Assembly: GCA_000402355.1 (NCBI GenBank)
Contig: AQRS01000043.1
Span: 1-64,000, forward strand
Source of the DNA: Candidatus Iainarchaeum andersonii SCGC AAA011-E11
GTDB taxonomy: Archaea > Iainarchaeota > Iainarchaeia > Iainarchaeales > Iainarchaeaceae
Length of the DNA stretch: 64,000 bases
Reading direction: 5' to 3'
Positions 7,593 through 14,455 of this stretch are shown here, piece after piece. The notes below the pieces were generated by a model that was given only the letters and a program-made list of their open reading frames with translations, searched no databases and was not told the origin of the DNA. The translations under genes were made by a program, and so were the position numbers. The stretch's first letter is position 1. Every line of letters begins with the position of its first letter.

Positions 7593-8858
7593 ATGGAAAG
7601 GGACCAGCTTTATTTGATTCTTTCGGGCCAGCAGGGCCTGTTTTTCAGCCCAAAAAAACTGGTTCAAAGGGAAGCCGTTTCCAAAGTGATTTCCCTGCTC
7701 GGGCTTAAGCTGCCTCTCGTAATAACGGGCGTGAGGCGCTGCGGAAAATCGTCATTAATGATGCTTGTCCGGGAGGAACTCAAATTGGGCGCAAAGGACT
7801 GCCTTTTCGTGGATTTCAGCGATGAGCGTCTGATTGATTTCGAACACACGGACTTTCAGAAGATCGAGGATTTTTTGGCCGAAAACAATTACCCGGAAAA
7901 CGCCTTTTTGTTCATTGATGAAGTGCAGGAAGCGGGGCACTGGGAAAAATGGGTGAACAGGCTCAAGGAAAAGCACCCCATAATCATAACCGGGTCGAAC
8001 TCAAGGCTTTTGAGCAGGGAAATAGCAAGCACATTGACCGGAAGAAGCATTAACCTGCACCTCGAACCGTTCAGCTTCAGAGAATTCCTGGCGGCAAAAC
8101 AAATAAGCACGGAAAACCATCGGCTTGATTCAAAAAAACAGGCATTGATACGGCGCGCCTTTGCCGAATACCATAAAATCGGCGGATTCCCGAAAATGGT
8201 TCTTTTAGGCGATGAAACAATCCTGAGGGAACTCTATGACAACATCCTTTACCGCGATGTAATAGCAAGGCTCGGGGCAAACTTTGAAAAACCCGCAAAG
8301 GAACTTTCCGCATACTTCCTGTCAAACCCTTCGGGAAAAATCAGCACCAGAAAGGCAGCCGAGTTAATGGGAATGACCAGCCTCTTAAGCGTCAAAAAAG
8401 TCCTGAATGCCTTTGAAAACTCATTCCTTTTCATGTTCCTGCCAAAATTCGATTTCTCGATAAAAAAACAAATCCAAAACCCGAGAAAACTGTACTGCAT
8501 TGACAACGGATTCATTACTGCTTTAGGCTTCCGCTTCAGCGACAATGAAGGAAAAATGCTTGAAAACCTTGTAGCCGTAGAACTGAAAAGAAGGTCAAAA
8601 GACACATACTATTCCAGCGGCACAAAAGAATGCGACTTCGCAATAAAAGAAGGCAGCAAAATTGTTGAAGCAATACAGGTGACGTGGGAGATAACATCCG
8701 AAAACAGGGAAAGGGAAATAGCGGGCCTGACCGAAGCAATGGACAAATTCGGCTTAAAAAAAGGAACAATACTCACAAACGACCAGGAACAAGAAATAAA
8801 AGCAGGTGGCAAAAAAATTTCCGTTAAGCCCACATGGAAATGGATGCTCGACCACTAA
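7593..8858 (+). CDS. AAA ATPase with C-terminal DUF4143 domain, first copy
   Basis: This 421-residue protein has an N-terminal AAA_14-type ATPase with Walker A GVRRCGKSSL (about residue 47), Walker B AFLFIDEVQE (about 107) and a sensor ITGSNSRLLSRE. A winged-helix segment follows, then a C-terminal DUF4143 region with a nuclease-like strand pattern (KECDFAIKEG and then EAIQV), where the lysine expected in a PD-(D/E)xK signature is replaced. The family is common in archaea and bacteria and its role is poorly defined. The ATG at 7593 is chosen because a TATA box lies about 26 bases upstream. It is a single-gene cassette; its 3' end directly abuts a KaiC remnant on the other strand. Confidence 0.8.
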   Translation: MERDQLYLILSGQQGLFFSPKKLVQREAVSKVISLLGLKLPLVITGVRRCGKSSLMMLVREELKLGAKDCLFVDFSDERLIDFEHTDFQKIEDFLAENNYPENAFLFIDEVQEAGHWEKWVNRLKEKHPIIITGSNSRLLSREIASTLTGRSINLHLEPFSFREFLAAKQISTENHRLDSKKQALIRRAFAEYHKIGGFPKMVLLGDETILRELYDNILYRDVIARLGANFEKPAKELSAYFLSNPSGKISTRKAAELMGMTSLLSVKKVLNAFENSFLFMFLPKFDFSIKKQIQNPRKLYCIDNGFITALGFRFSDNEGKMLENLVAVELKRRSKDTYYSSGTKECDFAIKEGSKIVEAIQVTWEITSENREREIAGLTEAMDKFGLKKGTILTNDQEQEIKAGGKKISVKPTWKWMLDH

Positions 8859-8865
8859 AACAACC

Positions 8866-9010
8866 GGTTCCAGCACCCCCCAGAAACAAGCACAATGTTG
8901 TAGGGAATTCCGCCCTCTAACGCTTTGTCAAGGCCCTCAATGCCGGTCTTTACGCGCTCAACCATAAAAAATCAAATCAGTAAAGAATAATGGGAACGTG
9001 GTATAAAAAC
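8866..9010 (-). pseudogene. KaiC 5'-end remnant with promoter (island copy 2)
   Basis: On the minus strand, from the ATG at 8965, the sequence encodes MVERVKTGIEGLDKALEGG and then a GIPY-NIVLVSGG segment matching the start of the KaiC gene at 7335. One codon is missing, and a one-base shift occurs in the Walker A region, after which it runs into the end of the ATPase cassette. Upstream it keeps the same TATA box (near 8999-9010). It is a relic of about 100 coding bases that cannot make a working ATPase. Confidence 0.82.
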
Positions 9011-9946
9011 CTTATTCAGGGTTAGGCGGTGTAGAAATGTGGTTTGGAATATAAAGAGCCAGCTTTTTAGGGTGCGGTTTATGAGTTCAAGATTGTATGC
9101 AAGCACCTTGATTGTTGCTTGTTTACATTGATTATCCTGTCTGCGTGAGCAGACATACGCCCCGAAGGGGCGTTTGATTGCAGAGTTTACGCTTTCTATG
9201 AGCGCTCTGCGTTTGTAGGCATCGGCGTTGAATAGTGCTGCGGCTTTGCGCCGCAGCTTCCCGTGAATATATTGTTCGTGCCCGTAGCCTAATCTGCCTT
9301 TTTTCCACTCGCGTATTGGGATGTGGTTTTCTATTCCGTTTTCCCAACAAAACCGCCTGTTGGCGGCACTGTCGTAAGCCTTGTCTGCGAGCACTCGCAA
9401 CAGCGAGTGCTTGATTGCTCGCACGAGCGGTATGAATGAGAGAGTTTCGTGCTCGTGTCTTGTTGTTGTGTTCATGTTGAGCACGAGCTTTGTTTTCAAA
9501 TCGGCTATTAGAACGCTTTTAGTGAAGTTCTTGACTTCTACCCCATCAACACGTTTCGCGTAGTAGTGCGACGGATTCGTGTTGCTAAAACCTGTTCCGT
9601 CTATTCCGGCCTCAACACGGTTGAGGCTCAAAAGTTTTCTGCATGAGCGCACCATGCGCTCAAGCAAAGATTTTGGAAGGCGTTGCAGCGCCTTTTGGAT
9701 TGTTGTGAAGTGGGGTATGCGCTTGATGCAGAGCATACGCGCAAGGCTCATTTCGTTTGCAAGCTGCACAAAACGCCTGTATGAAACGTTGAGGCGTTCC
9801 TTCATCACGAGCAAAAACACGTGCACAACATTATTGTACATCTTCTTGGAACGGTAAAAGTTGTGCAACGGCACCCTAGCCTGCGCACAAAGGCGCAGGC
9901 AAAACTTATAAAAATCCGAACAACGTATTGGAATCAAAGCGTTCAT
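8972..9946 (-). CDS. IS5/IS4-family DDE transposase, copy 1
   Basis: This 324-residue DDE transposase has a first aspartate in GIDGTGFS, a second in LADKAYDS and the glutamate in RALIESVNSAIKRPFG. It is closely similar along its length to the transposase at 25937-26881. The start is the ATG at 9946; in-frame GTG and TTG codons lie a few codons further upstream. The frame has no stop inside the element. It crosses the terminal repeat after FLHR and takes its stop from flanking DNA at 8972, adding 17 foreign residues. The second copy behaves the same way, so this appears to be a property of the element. Confidence 0.85.
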   Translation of the reverse strand: MNALIPIRCSDFYKFCLRLCAQARVPLHNFYRSKKMYNNVVHVFLLVMKERLNVSYRRFVQLANEMSLARMLCIKRIPHFTTIQKALQRLPKSLLERMVRSCRKLLSLNRVEAGIDGTGFSNTNPSHYYAKRVDGVEVKNFTKSVLIADLKTKLVLNMNTTTRHEHETLSFIPLVRAIKHSLLRVLADKAYDSAANRRFCWENGIENHIPIREWKKGRLGYGHEQYIHGKLRRKAAALFNADAYKRRALIESVNSAIKRPFGAYVCSRRQDNQCKQATIKVLAYNLELINRTLKSWLFIFQTTFLHRLTLNKVFIPRSHYSLLI

Positions 9947-10004
9947 TGCGATCACCAATCAGATGAACGCTTTTGCCTTATTTATAAATGATTTCTACAG
10001 AGCC
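9025..10004 (-). mobile_element. IS5/IS4-type insertion sequence, copy 1, 9-bp target duplication
   Basis: The ends read GGCGGTGTAGAAAT at 9025-9038 and, inward from the other end at 10004, GGCTCTGTAGAAAT, so the inverted repeat is GGC..TGTAGAAAT. The flanks are a perfect 9-base direct repeat, TCAGGGTTA, at 9016-9024 and 10005-10013. The element is 980 bases with one transposase gene. A sister element with the same ends lies at 25960-26941. This copy inserted just outside the promoter of the KaiC remnant. Confidence 0.9.
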
Positions 10005-10012
10005 TCAGGGTT

Positions 10013-10126
10013 AATTCGAGGCAAAAATTCCTCGAAATAGCGGATTTTTTCCTCGAAAGGGCGGAAAACCTGAGCAGGGAAAACTACGAAGACACAATGA
10101 TGCTGATTGCGGAAAAAATGAGGTAA
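10013..10126 (+). pseudogene. C-terminal gene relic beside the IS element
   Basis: An open frame without a start codon runs from the IS flank to TAA at 10124-10126 and encodes FLEIADFFLERAENL and then an EDTMMLIAEKMR end. It looks like the tail of a helical protein whose front part has been lost. Removing the IS and one target copy joins it to the KaiC-remnant promoter region without restoring a gene. I do not recognise the family. Confidence 0.4.
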
Positions 10127-10160
10127 CTGGGAAACACCTAAAGCCGGCCACGATAAATAA

Positions 10161-10226
10161 GTGATGCTTCCCGCATATTACACTTCCAATGTAAAGCGAT
10201 ACAAAAACAGCAGCACTTTAGAAAGG
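10161..10226. repeat. Upstream cassette repeat, copy 2
   Basis: This is the counterpart of 7499-7562. It keeps GTGATGCTT at one end and CAGCACTTTAGAAAGG at the other, with the outer inverted repeat weakened by substitutions. It precedes the AbiEi/AbiEii-like pair, as the first copy precedes the AAA gene. Confidence 0.58.
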
Positions 10227-10247
10227 CGATTCCCCGACAACAATCGA

Positions 10248-10279
10248 GTTTCGATGTTCATCGAAACCTTTATAAATAA
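10248..10279 (+). promoter_or_regulatory. Palindromic operator and TATA box of the AbiEi-like pair
   Basis: A perfect inverted repeat GTTTCGAT-GTTC-ATCGAAAC (10248-10267) touches the TATA box CTTTATAAATAA (10268-10279), which is about 25-30 bases before the ATG at 10302. The position over the factor-B recognition element suits repression, probably by the winged-helix product of the first gene. AbiEi proteins are known to bind inverted repeats in their own promoters. Confidence 0.6.
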
Positions 10280-10301
10280 CCTCGGATAATGATTGTAGTA
10301 T

Positions 10302-10871
10302 ATGCTGAAGTCCGAATTAGTGTTTCTAGAGATTTTCAGGGGCGCAAAAACGCAAAAAGAAATCGCTGAAAGGCTTGGCATTTCCCTGAGCACGGTAAAC
10401 AATGCGCTTGAGCCGCTTGCGAGAATCGGCGCAATAGAAAAAAGGAATTTTGGCCTGAGGCTTGTCGACAGGGAAAAAGCGCTCATTTACTGGGCAAGCG
10501 CGAGAAACCTGGAGAAAGACATTGTTTACAAAACAAGGGCAGAACTGCCCGTTTCCGGGATTGAGGGGCTAATGCCTTCCGGCGTTGCCTTCACGGCATT
10601 CACGGGCTTCAGGCTCAGGTTCAGGGAGGTTCCCGCAGATTACAGCGAGGTGTATGTTTATGCGGACGATGAGGGGGTTGCCGAGCTGAAGAAAAGGTTC
10701 CCGCAAAAAGAAGGCCCCGCCAACTTGACGGTTCTTTCGAAACCCGAAAATTTTGCGGCGGAAAAAATCGTCCCGAACGAGCTTTTGTTTGTCGACCTGT
10801 GGAACCTGAAGGAATGGTACGCAAGGGAATTCCTGAAGGCACTCAGGCAAAAAATGGGGCTGGAACAATGA
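10302..10871 (+). CDS. AbiEi-like winged-helix antitoxin/regulator
   Basis: The N-terminal 65 residues form a winged helix (KTQKEIAERLGISLSTVNNAL), followed by a C-terminal domain of about 120 residues resembling the second half of AbiEi-type antitoxins. The gene overlaps the nucleotidyltransferase gene by an ATGA, the usual antitoxin-first order of AbiEi/AbiEii-like type IV systems. It starts leaderless behind a TATA box with a palindrome. It would be expected to repress its own promoter and to counter the transferase. The family assignment rests on domain order and partner rather than on a strong motif. Confidence 0.65.
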   Translation: MLKSELVFLEIFRGAKTQKEIAERLGISLSTVNNALEPLARIGAIEKRNFGLRLVDREKALIYWASARNLEKDIVYKTRAELPVSGIEGLMPSGVAFTAFTGFRLRFREVPADYSEVYVYADDEGVAELKKRFPQKEGPANLTVLSKPENFAAEKIVPNELLFVDLWNLKEWYAREFLKALRQKMGLEQ

Positions 10872-11509
10872 GGGCAAAAGAATTCTGGCACCAGAGCCTT
10901 ACTGAAGAAAGCTGGAAAAACCTCCGGGAACTCTCAAAAGAAACGGAGCTTACGGTAATCGGCGGCTGGGCCGTGTGGCTGTGGACAAAACAGCACAAAA
11001 GCAAGGACATTGACATAATCGTGGATTTCCGCGAACTTGGAAACCTCAGGGAAAAATATGCCGTGGAAAAAAATGACCGGCTCAAAAAATACGAAATCAA
11101 AATGCAGGGCTTTGACATCGACATTTACGCCCCGTTTTATTCCAGGCTCGCGCTCCCCATAGAAGACCTGCTGAAGGAAAAAGTGAAAATAGAGGGGATA
11201 AACACCATCCCTTGCGAGGCACTTTTGATTCTAAAGCAGGCCGCGGAAATTGACAGAAGAGGCACAATCAAAGGCGAGAAAGACACAATAGACCTGTTGA
11301 CGCTGCTCATCTATGCGCCGATTGACTTCAAAAAATACTTTGGGCTCCTGAAAAAACACAAAAAAGAGGAATTTGCAAAAGAGCTGACAGGCGAAATAAA
11401 ACGCTTCAACCCAAGCGAATCGGAAAAATACCTGGGCATAAACCACAGAGAATTCTCAAAAAAGAAAACCGAACTGCTGGAAAAAATAAAACATGCCCTT
11501 TACCCGTAA
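10868..11509 (+). CDS. AbiEii-like nucleotidyltransferase toxin
   Basis: This 213-residue nucleotidyltransferase-fold protein contains the family signature GGWAVWLW followed by SKDIDIIVD, that is G-G then D-x-D, where the aspartates bind metal. A third acidic position may lie in FDIDIYAPF. Family members such as AbiEii/MenT transfer nucleotides to RNA (for example tRNA acceptor ends) or proteins and stop growth until neutralised. The ATG overlaps the TGA of the AbiEi-like gene, which sets the start within a longer open frame. The gene ends just before the third KaiC remnant. Confidence 0.72.
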   Translation: MRAKEFWHQSLTEESWKNLRELSKETELTVIGGWAVWLWTKQHKSKDIDIIVDFRELGNLREKYAVEKNDRLKKYEIKMQGFDIDIYAPFYSRLALPIEDLLKEKVKIEGINTIPCEALLILKQAAEIDRRGTIKGEKDTIDLLTLLIYAPIDFKKYFGLLKKHKKEEFAKELTGEIKRFNPSESEKYLGINHREFSKKKTELLEKIKHALYP

Positions 11510-11526
11510 AAGCCGCAGTTCAAGAC

Positions 11527-11615
11527 TGCCCAGGCCATCGATGCCTGTCTTTACGCGCTCAACCATGGAAAATCAAATCAGTAAGGATAACTGAAACGAG
11601 GTATAAAAACCTGAT
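11527..11615 (-). pseudogene. KaiC 5'-end remnant with promoter (island copy 3)
   Basis: From an ATG at 11567-11565 on the minus strand only about 11-14 codons of the KaiC start remain (MVERVKTGI-like), then homology stops at the end of the transferase cassette. The upstream part keeps AATCAAATCAGTAA and a TATA-like GGTTTTTATACC, matching copy 2 more than the intact gene. It follows a plus-strand cassette exactly as copies 2, 4 and 5 do. Confidence 0.75.
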
Positions 11616-11684
11616 GGCAGGCAAATTGTCATTGTGATGCCCGAAACCACTATGCTTAAATCCTGTAATTTACATAATTAGTGC

Positions 11685-12059
11685 ATGGCGCGGATTTATG
11701 CAAAAACCCTTTCCAAGGAAGCCATAACAGAAATAAACAAAAAATTTGACAATGGCACTTTAAGAAATGAGGGGGAACTCGAACACATCGTCTACAAGGT
11801 GGGAAACACAAGGGGCATAGACAGGAAAGCCGCAACGCTGCTAATGGACATCGCAAGGAGACACGCCTTTGCCGACGGGAACAAAAGAACGGCGTTCCAG
11901 GCAATGTCCGCATTTTTAAAGCTGAACGGGAAAGAATTAGAAGTCGGAGAAACATCCAGATTCAACGTGGTTGTGTGGTCGGTAAAGCCAGCAACGACAC
12001 TGGAAGAAATAGCCACGTGGATTGCGAACCACACCAGGAAAAAGGTGAATCGGAAATGA
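11685..12059 (+). CDS. Doc-type Fic-domain toxin
   Basis: The 124-residue protein is the size of Doc (death-on-curing) toxins and has the Fic core motif HAFADGNKRTAF, matching HxFx(D/E)GNxR. Doc uses this loop to phosphorylate EF-Tu, whereas larger Fic proteins AMPylate their targets. In the usual phd-doc operon the antitoxin gene comes first. Here nothing precedes the toxin, and a 42-residue gene overlaps its end by ATGA, so the order is reversed or the partner has changed. Start ATG 11685. Confidence 0.82.
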   Translation: MARIYAKTLSKEAITEINKKFDNGTLRNEGELEHIVYKVGNTRGIDRKAATLLMDIARRHAFADGNKRTAFQAMSAFLKLNGKELEVGETSRFNVVVWSVKPATTLEEIATWIANHTRKKVNRK

Positions 12060-12184
12060 AAACCATGAAAATCAAGGGAAAACGGGAGCCAATAACCATT
12101 GCAGAATGGAAAGACATAGAAAAAATAGTGGAAAAAGACCTAATCAAGTACAAAGAATTTTACAGGCAACTGGCGGAACTTTAA
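12056..12184 (+). CDS. 42-residue small protein, candidate antitoxin for the Doc-type toxin
   Basis: The gene overlaps the toxin stop by an ATGA, implying translational coupling. The product is a short, highly charged, probably helical peptide beginning MKTMKIKGKREP and ending FYRQLAEL. It has no recognisable Phd DNA-binding domain. Its end lies about 30 bases from the fourth KaiC-derived repeat, so it might also be a truncated form of a longer partner. Role inferred from position only. Confidence 0.5.
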   Translation: MKTMKIKGKREPITIAEWKDIEKIVEKDLIKYKEFYRQLAEL

Positions 12185-12215
12185 GCCGACACAGGCCGCC
12201 AAAATCAAAATACCC

Positions 12216-12323
12216 TCGATGCCGGCCTTTACGCGCCCGGAATTATAGGACTGGGGTTACTTCCTTACAAGAGTCGGAGATGAAAACATTTTAACAGAAA
12301 AAGACTGCTGCGGGCACTATGAA
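12216..12323. repeat. 108-bp direct repeat containing a KaiC 5' fragment (island copy 4)
   Basis: The first 20-25 bases match codons 2-9 of the KaiC gene on the minus strand (the TCGATGCCGG...TTTACGCGC segment). After that the sequence leaves KaiC and continues with GGAATTATAGGACTGGGG and a further 70 bases. The whole block recurs at 13689-13796 with two differences, so the second AAA ATPase gene lies between near-identical direct repeats. Confidence 0.85.
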
Positions 12324-12402
12324 AAGTAAAAAAACACCGGTTTTCAGCCAACCAAAACCTTTATAATTTGTGTTATCCATACTTAACATAAATTAATGTT
12401 TT

Positions 12403-13665
12403 GTGTCAGGTGGTTTTAACGCGGTTAATATAAGTGAAGCGCTCGTGGAATTCAACCCATGGTGGAAAGGCAGCTTTGAGCTTGAATTCAGGCCGAGGGA
12501 GATTTATGGGCAAATCCGCAAGTTCCATGCATTGCCGCAGATTGTCGCGCTCACAGGCTTGAGGCGCACAGGCAAATCAACGCTTCTCATGAAGGTTGTG
12601 CAGGACCACATTGAAAGCGGCGCGGATGCAAAGTCCGCGATGTACTTTTCTTTTGACGAATTCACAAATGCGGAGCCAGCCGAAATACTTTCCGCTTACC
12701 GGGAACTCACGGGAAAGGACGCGTCAAAGGAAAAAACCCTGCTGCTCTTTGACGAAATCCAGAAAGTTGGCGGCTGGGAAAACAAAATAAAGAGGGTTTA
12801 CGACCTCTACAAGGGAAAGGCAAAAATCTACCTTTCGGGCTCCGAGTCATTGCTCGTAACGGGAAAATCCAAGGAATCCCTCGCGGGAAGAATATTCCAC
12901 TTCAAGGTGAACCAGCTCACATTCAGGGAGTACCTTGGCTTCAGGCAAAAAAAATTCGAGCCGATTGGCCTCTACAGCAAGGAACTGTCAACCGAATTCA
13001 GGAGCCATGTTTTGTCGCAGGGCTTTCCAGAGCTGGTGGGCATTACGGACAAGGGAGTAATACACAAGTACCTGCAGGAAGGCATAGTGGAAAAAATCAT
13101 TTACAGGGACATCCCGGCAGTTTTCGGCGCAAAGGAAACGGCGGTGCTGGAGGCACTACTGAAACTCATGATGGAGGAGCCCGGGCAAATCATTGACATG
13201 CAGACGCTGGCCTCGCAGTTCAAGACTACAAGACAAACAATATCAAACTATTTCTCAATGCTCGAACAGTCCTTCCTAGTCAGGAAACTCTACAATTATT
13301 CGCCAAACAAGCGCAAAGCGGAAAGAAAACTCAAAAAATACTACCCCGCAATAATCCCGCCTGCCCTCACATTCAAGGAAGATTCCCACTCGCAATCAAA
13401 AGTCCTGGAATGCACAGTTGTAAACGGCCTCGACGCGGAATTCTTCTGGAGGGACCAATACAAAAACGAAGTCGACATAATCCTGACGGAACCGGAACTA
13501 ACACCAATAGAAGTGAAACTTTCGGAAACAAAATCCGGAAGCCTCGAACTCTTCATGAAAAAATACAAGGCAAAAAAAGGCTACATTATAACCCAAAACC
13601 GAGCAACAAACGAAAAAGAGAAACCCGAATCCATCCCAGCCTACAAATACCTTTTAAACATATGA
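12403..13665 (+). CDS. AAA ATPase with C-terminal DUF4143 nuclease-like domain, second copy
   Basis: This 420-residue protein has Walker A GLRRTGKSTL (about residue 52), Walker B TLLLFDEIQK (about 115), a sensor segment LSGSESLLVTGKS and a middle winged helix (TTRQTISNYFSMLEQ). The C-terminal domain keeps a PD-(D/E)xK-like pattern, NEVDIILTE then TPIEVKLS. It has the same architecture as the gene at 7593 but is clearly diverged, so it is not a recent duplicate. The start is GTG at 12403, behind a TATA box at 12358-12368; an ATG at 12396 is out of frame. It is flanked by 108-bp direct repeats, which suggests acquisition or loss as a unit. Confidence 0.78.
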   Translation: MSGGFNAVNISEALVEFNPWWKGSFELEFRPREIYGQIRKFHALPQIVALTGLRRTGKSTLLMKVVQDHIESGADAKSAMYFSFDEFTNAEPAEILSAYRELTGKDASKEKTLLLFDEIQKVGGWENKIKRVYDLYKGKAKIYLSGSESLLVTGKSKESLAGRIFHFKVNQLTFREYLGFRQKKFEPIGLYSKELSTEFRSHVLSQGFPELVGITDKGVIHKYLQEGIVEKIIYRDIPAVFGAKETAVLEALLKLMMEEPGQIIDMQTLASQFKTTRQTISNYFSMLEQSFLVRKLYNYSPNKRKAERKLKKYYPAIIPPALTFKEDSHSQSKVLECTVVNGLDAEFFWRDQYKNEVDIILTEPELTPIEVKLSETKSGSLELFMKKYKAKKGYIITQNRATNEKEKPESIPAYKYLLNI

Positions 13666-13688
13666 GCGGCTAAGCCTTGTCCAGGCCT

Positions 13689-13796
13689 TCGATGCCGGTC
13701 TTTACGCGCTCGGAATTATAGGACTGGGGTTACTTCCTTACAAGAGTCGGAGATGAAAACATTTTAACAGAAAAAGACTGCTGCGGGCACTATGAA
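13689..13796. repeat. 108-bp direct repeat containing a KaiC 5' fragment (island copy 5)
   Basis: This block pairs with 12216-12323 at a constant offset of 1473 bases with two mismatches. Just before it (13674-13688) there is additional KaiC-like sequence, CCTTGTCCAGGCCT, identical to the intact gene but absent from copy 4. This copy is therefore probably closer to the parental form. Confidence 0.85.
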
Positions 13797-13806
13797 CCGT
13801 AACTGC

Positions 13807-13906
13807 GGTTATAGCAAACCACGAAAGTTTCTCGGCTTTTTCCCGTGGTTTGCTAGATAGCAGACCATGAGACTTTACCGAATTATTTTATTGGTCTGCT
13901 ATAACC
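13807..13906. other. 100-bp three-way-junction inverted-repeat structure
   Basis: An outer stem GGTTAT/ATAACC (13807-13812 with 13901-13906) encloses two hairpins in a row: AGCAAACCACG with CGTGGTTTGCT (13813-13823/13844-13854) and AGCAGACCA with TGGTCTGCT (13859-13867/13892-13900). All stems are perfect. There is no open reading frame. It may be a structured RNA, a non-autonomous transposon or a recombination site at the end of the island. Confidence 0.65.
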
Positions 13907-13919
13907 TTACAAATATGAA

Positions 13920-14033
13920 TGACGTCCTCCCACGGCTAAAGCCGTGGGTTTCCCAATGGACGTCAAATTAGCCGTCAACGGAAAAGGAACCGACGACCTC
14001 CACCTAAAGGAGGAGGTTTCCTTTTGGGTTGAT
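13920..14033. repeat. Short hairpin repeat (CCCACG hairpin plus CCGTCAACGGAA element), copy 2
   Basis: A perfect hairpin CCCACGGC-TAAA-GCCGTGGG (13929-13948) lies inside an outer inverted repeat TGACGTCC/GGACGTCA (13920-13927/13958-13965). Then come CCGTCAACGGAA, a hairpin of AAAGGAA and TTCCTTT arms with an internal CCTCC/GGAGG, and TTGGGTTG. The order matches the copy at 7440-7496, so the two copies bracket the island in the same orientation. Confidence 0.55.
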
Positions 14034-14115
14034 GAGTTTAGATACTGTAAGGTTAACTTAAGCAACCAACATTAAAAAAGATATATTTATATGTCTGTTA
14101 GATATATATTGATTC

Positions 14116-14385
14116 ATGACGGCCAGTGAAGCACAGTTAATGCATTCTCCGAGGCTGGCGACAGTTTTGATGGTTGAAAAAACTCTGAAGGATGCGGGCG
14201 AGGTTCTCAAGGTTGCGGAGCTCAAGCGCAGGCTCCCGAAAAAAATAATGCACAGTACGCTCCTGCAAATCCTTGATTACCTCCAAGAGAGCGGCAAAAT
14301 AATCATTGGAACAAAGGGGGCTCTCTGGGTTTACAGGCCCACTCCGGAGCTCGAAGCAATGATAAAAGGCGGCCTCGAGATATGA
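14116..14385 (+). CDS. Small winged-helix protein upstream of a broken RelE-like toxin gene
   Basis: This 89-residue protein has a winged-helix pattern (VLKVAELKRRLPKKIMHSTL, then a wing ending ALWVYRP). It is preceded by TATA-like sequence (GATATATTTATATG and TAGATATATATTG). Its TGA overlaps the ATG of the toxin-like fragment at 14382, the spacing of an antitoxin-toxin pair, so it was probably the antitoxin or regulator. With the toxin disrupted it is now probably an orphan. A helicase-derived open frame runs antisense across its last codons. Confidence 0.65.
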   Translation: MTASEAQLMHSPRLATVLMVEKTLKDAGEVLKVAELKRRLPKKIMHSTLLQILDYLQESGKIIIGTKGALWVYRPTPELEAMIKGGLEI

Positions 14386-14455
14386 AAGACAAGAGGCCAT
14401 TGCGCATAATCCTGAAAGGCCGGGCCAGGGAAGAATTCGAGGAACTGAACAGGTT
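14382..14455 (+). pseudogene. 5' fragment of a RelE-like toxin gene, cut by an inversion
   Basis: Starting with MKDKRPLRIILKGRAREEFE, this looks like the N-terminus of an archaeal RelE/ParE-type toxin of about 90-110 residues. After ELNR the homology ends, and the next portion of the same protein is found on the opposite strand (14456-14575). The open frame continues only into antisense sequence. The start is coupled to the preceding gene by ATGA. Confidence 0.6.

Noticed and set aside
9525..9600. Programmed frameshift in the IS5-type transposase
   Set aside because: The transposase is a single continuous frame in both copies; only the stop position is unusual.
13807..14033. CRISPR-like array because of several palindromes
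   Set aside because: Repeat units differ in sequence and spacing, there are no regular spacers and no cas genes.
14137..14400. Minus-strand open frame opposite the winged-helix gene at 14116
   Set aside because: It is a shadow of the plus-strand gene, which has a promoter and a coupled downstream start.
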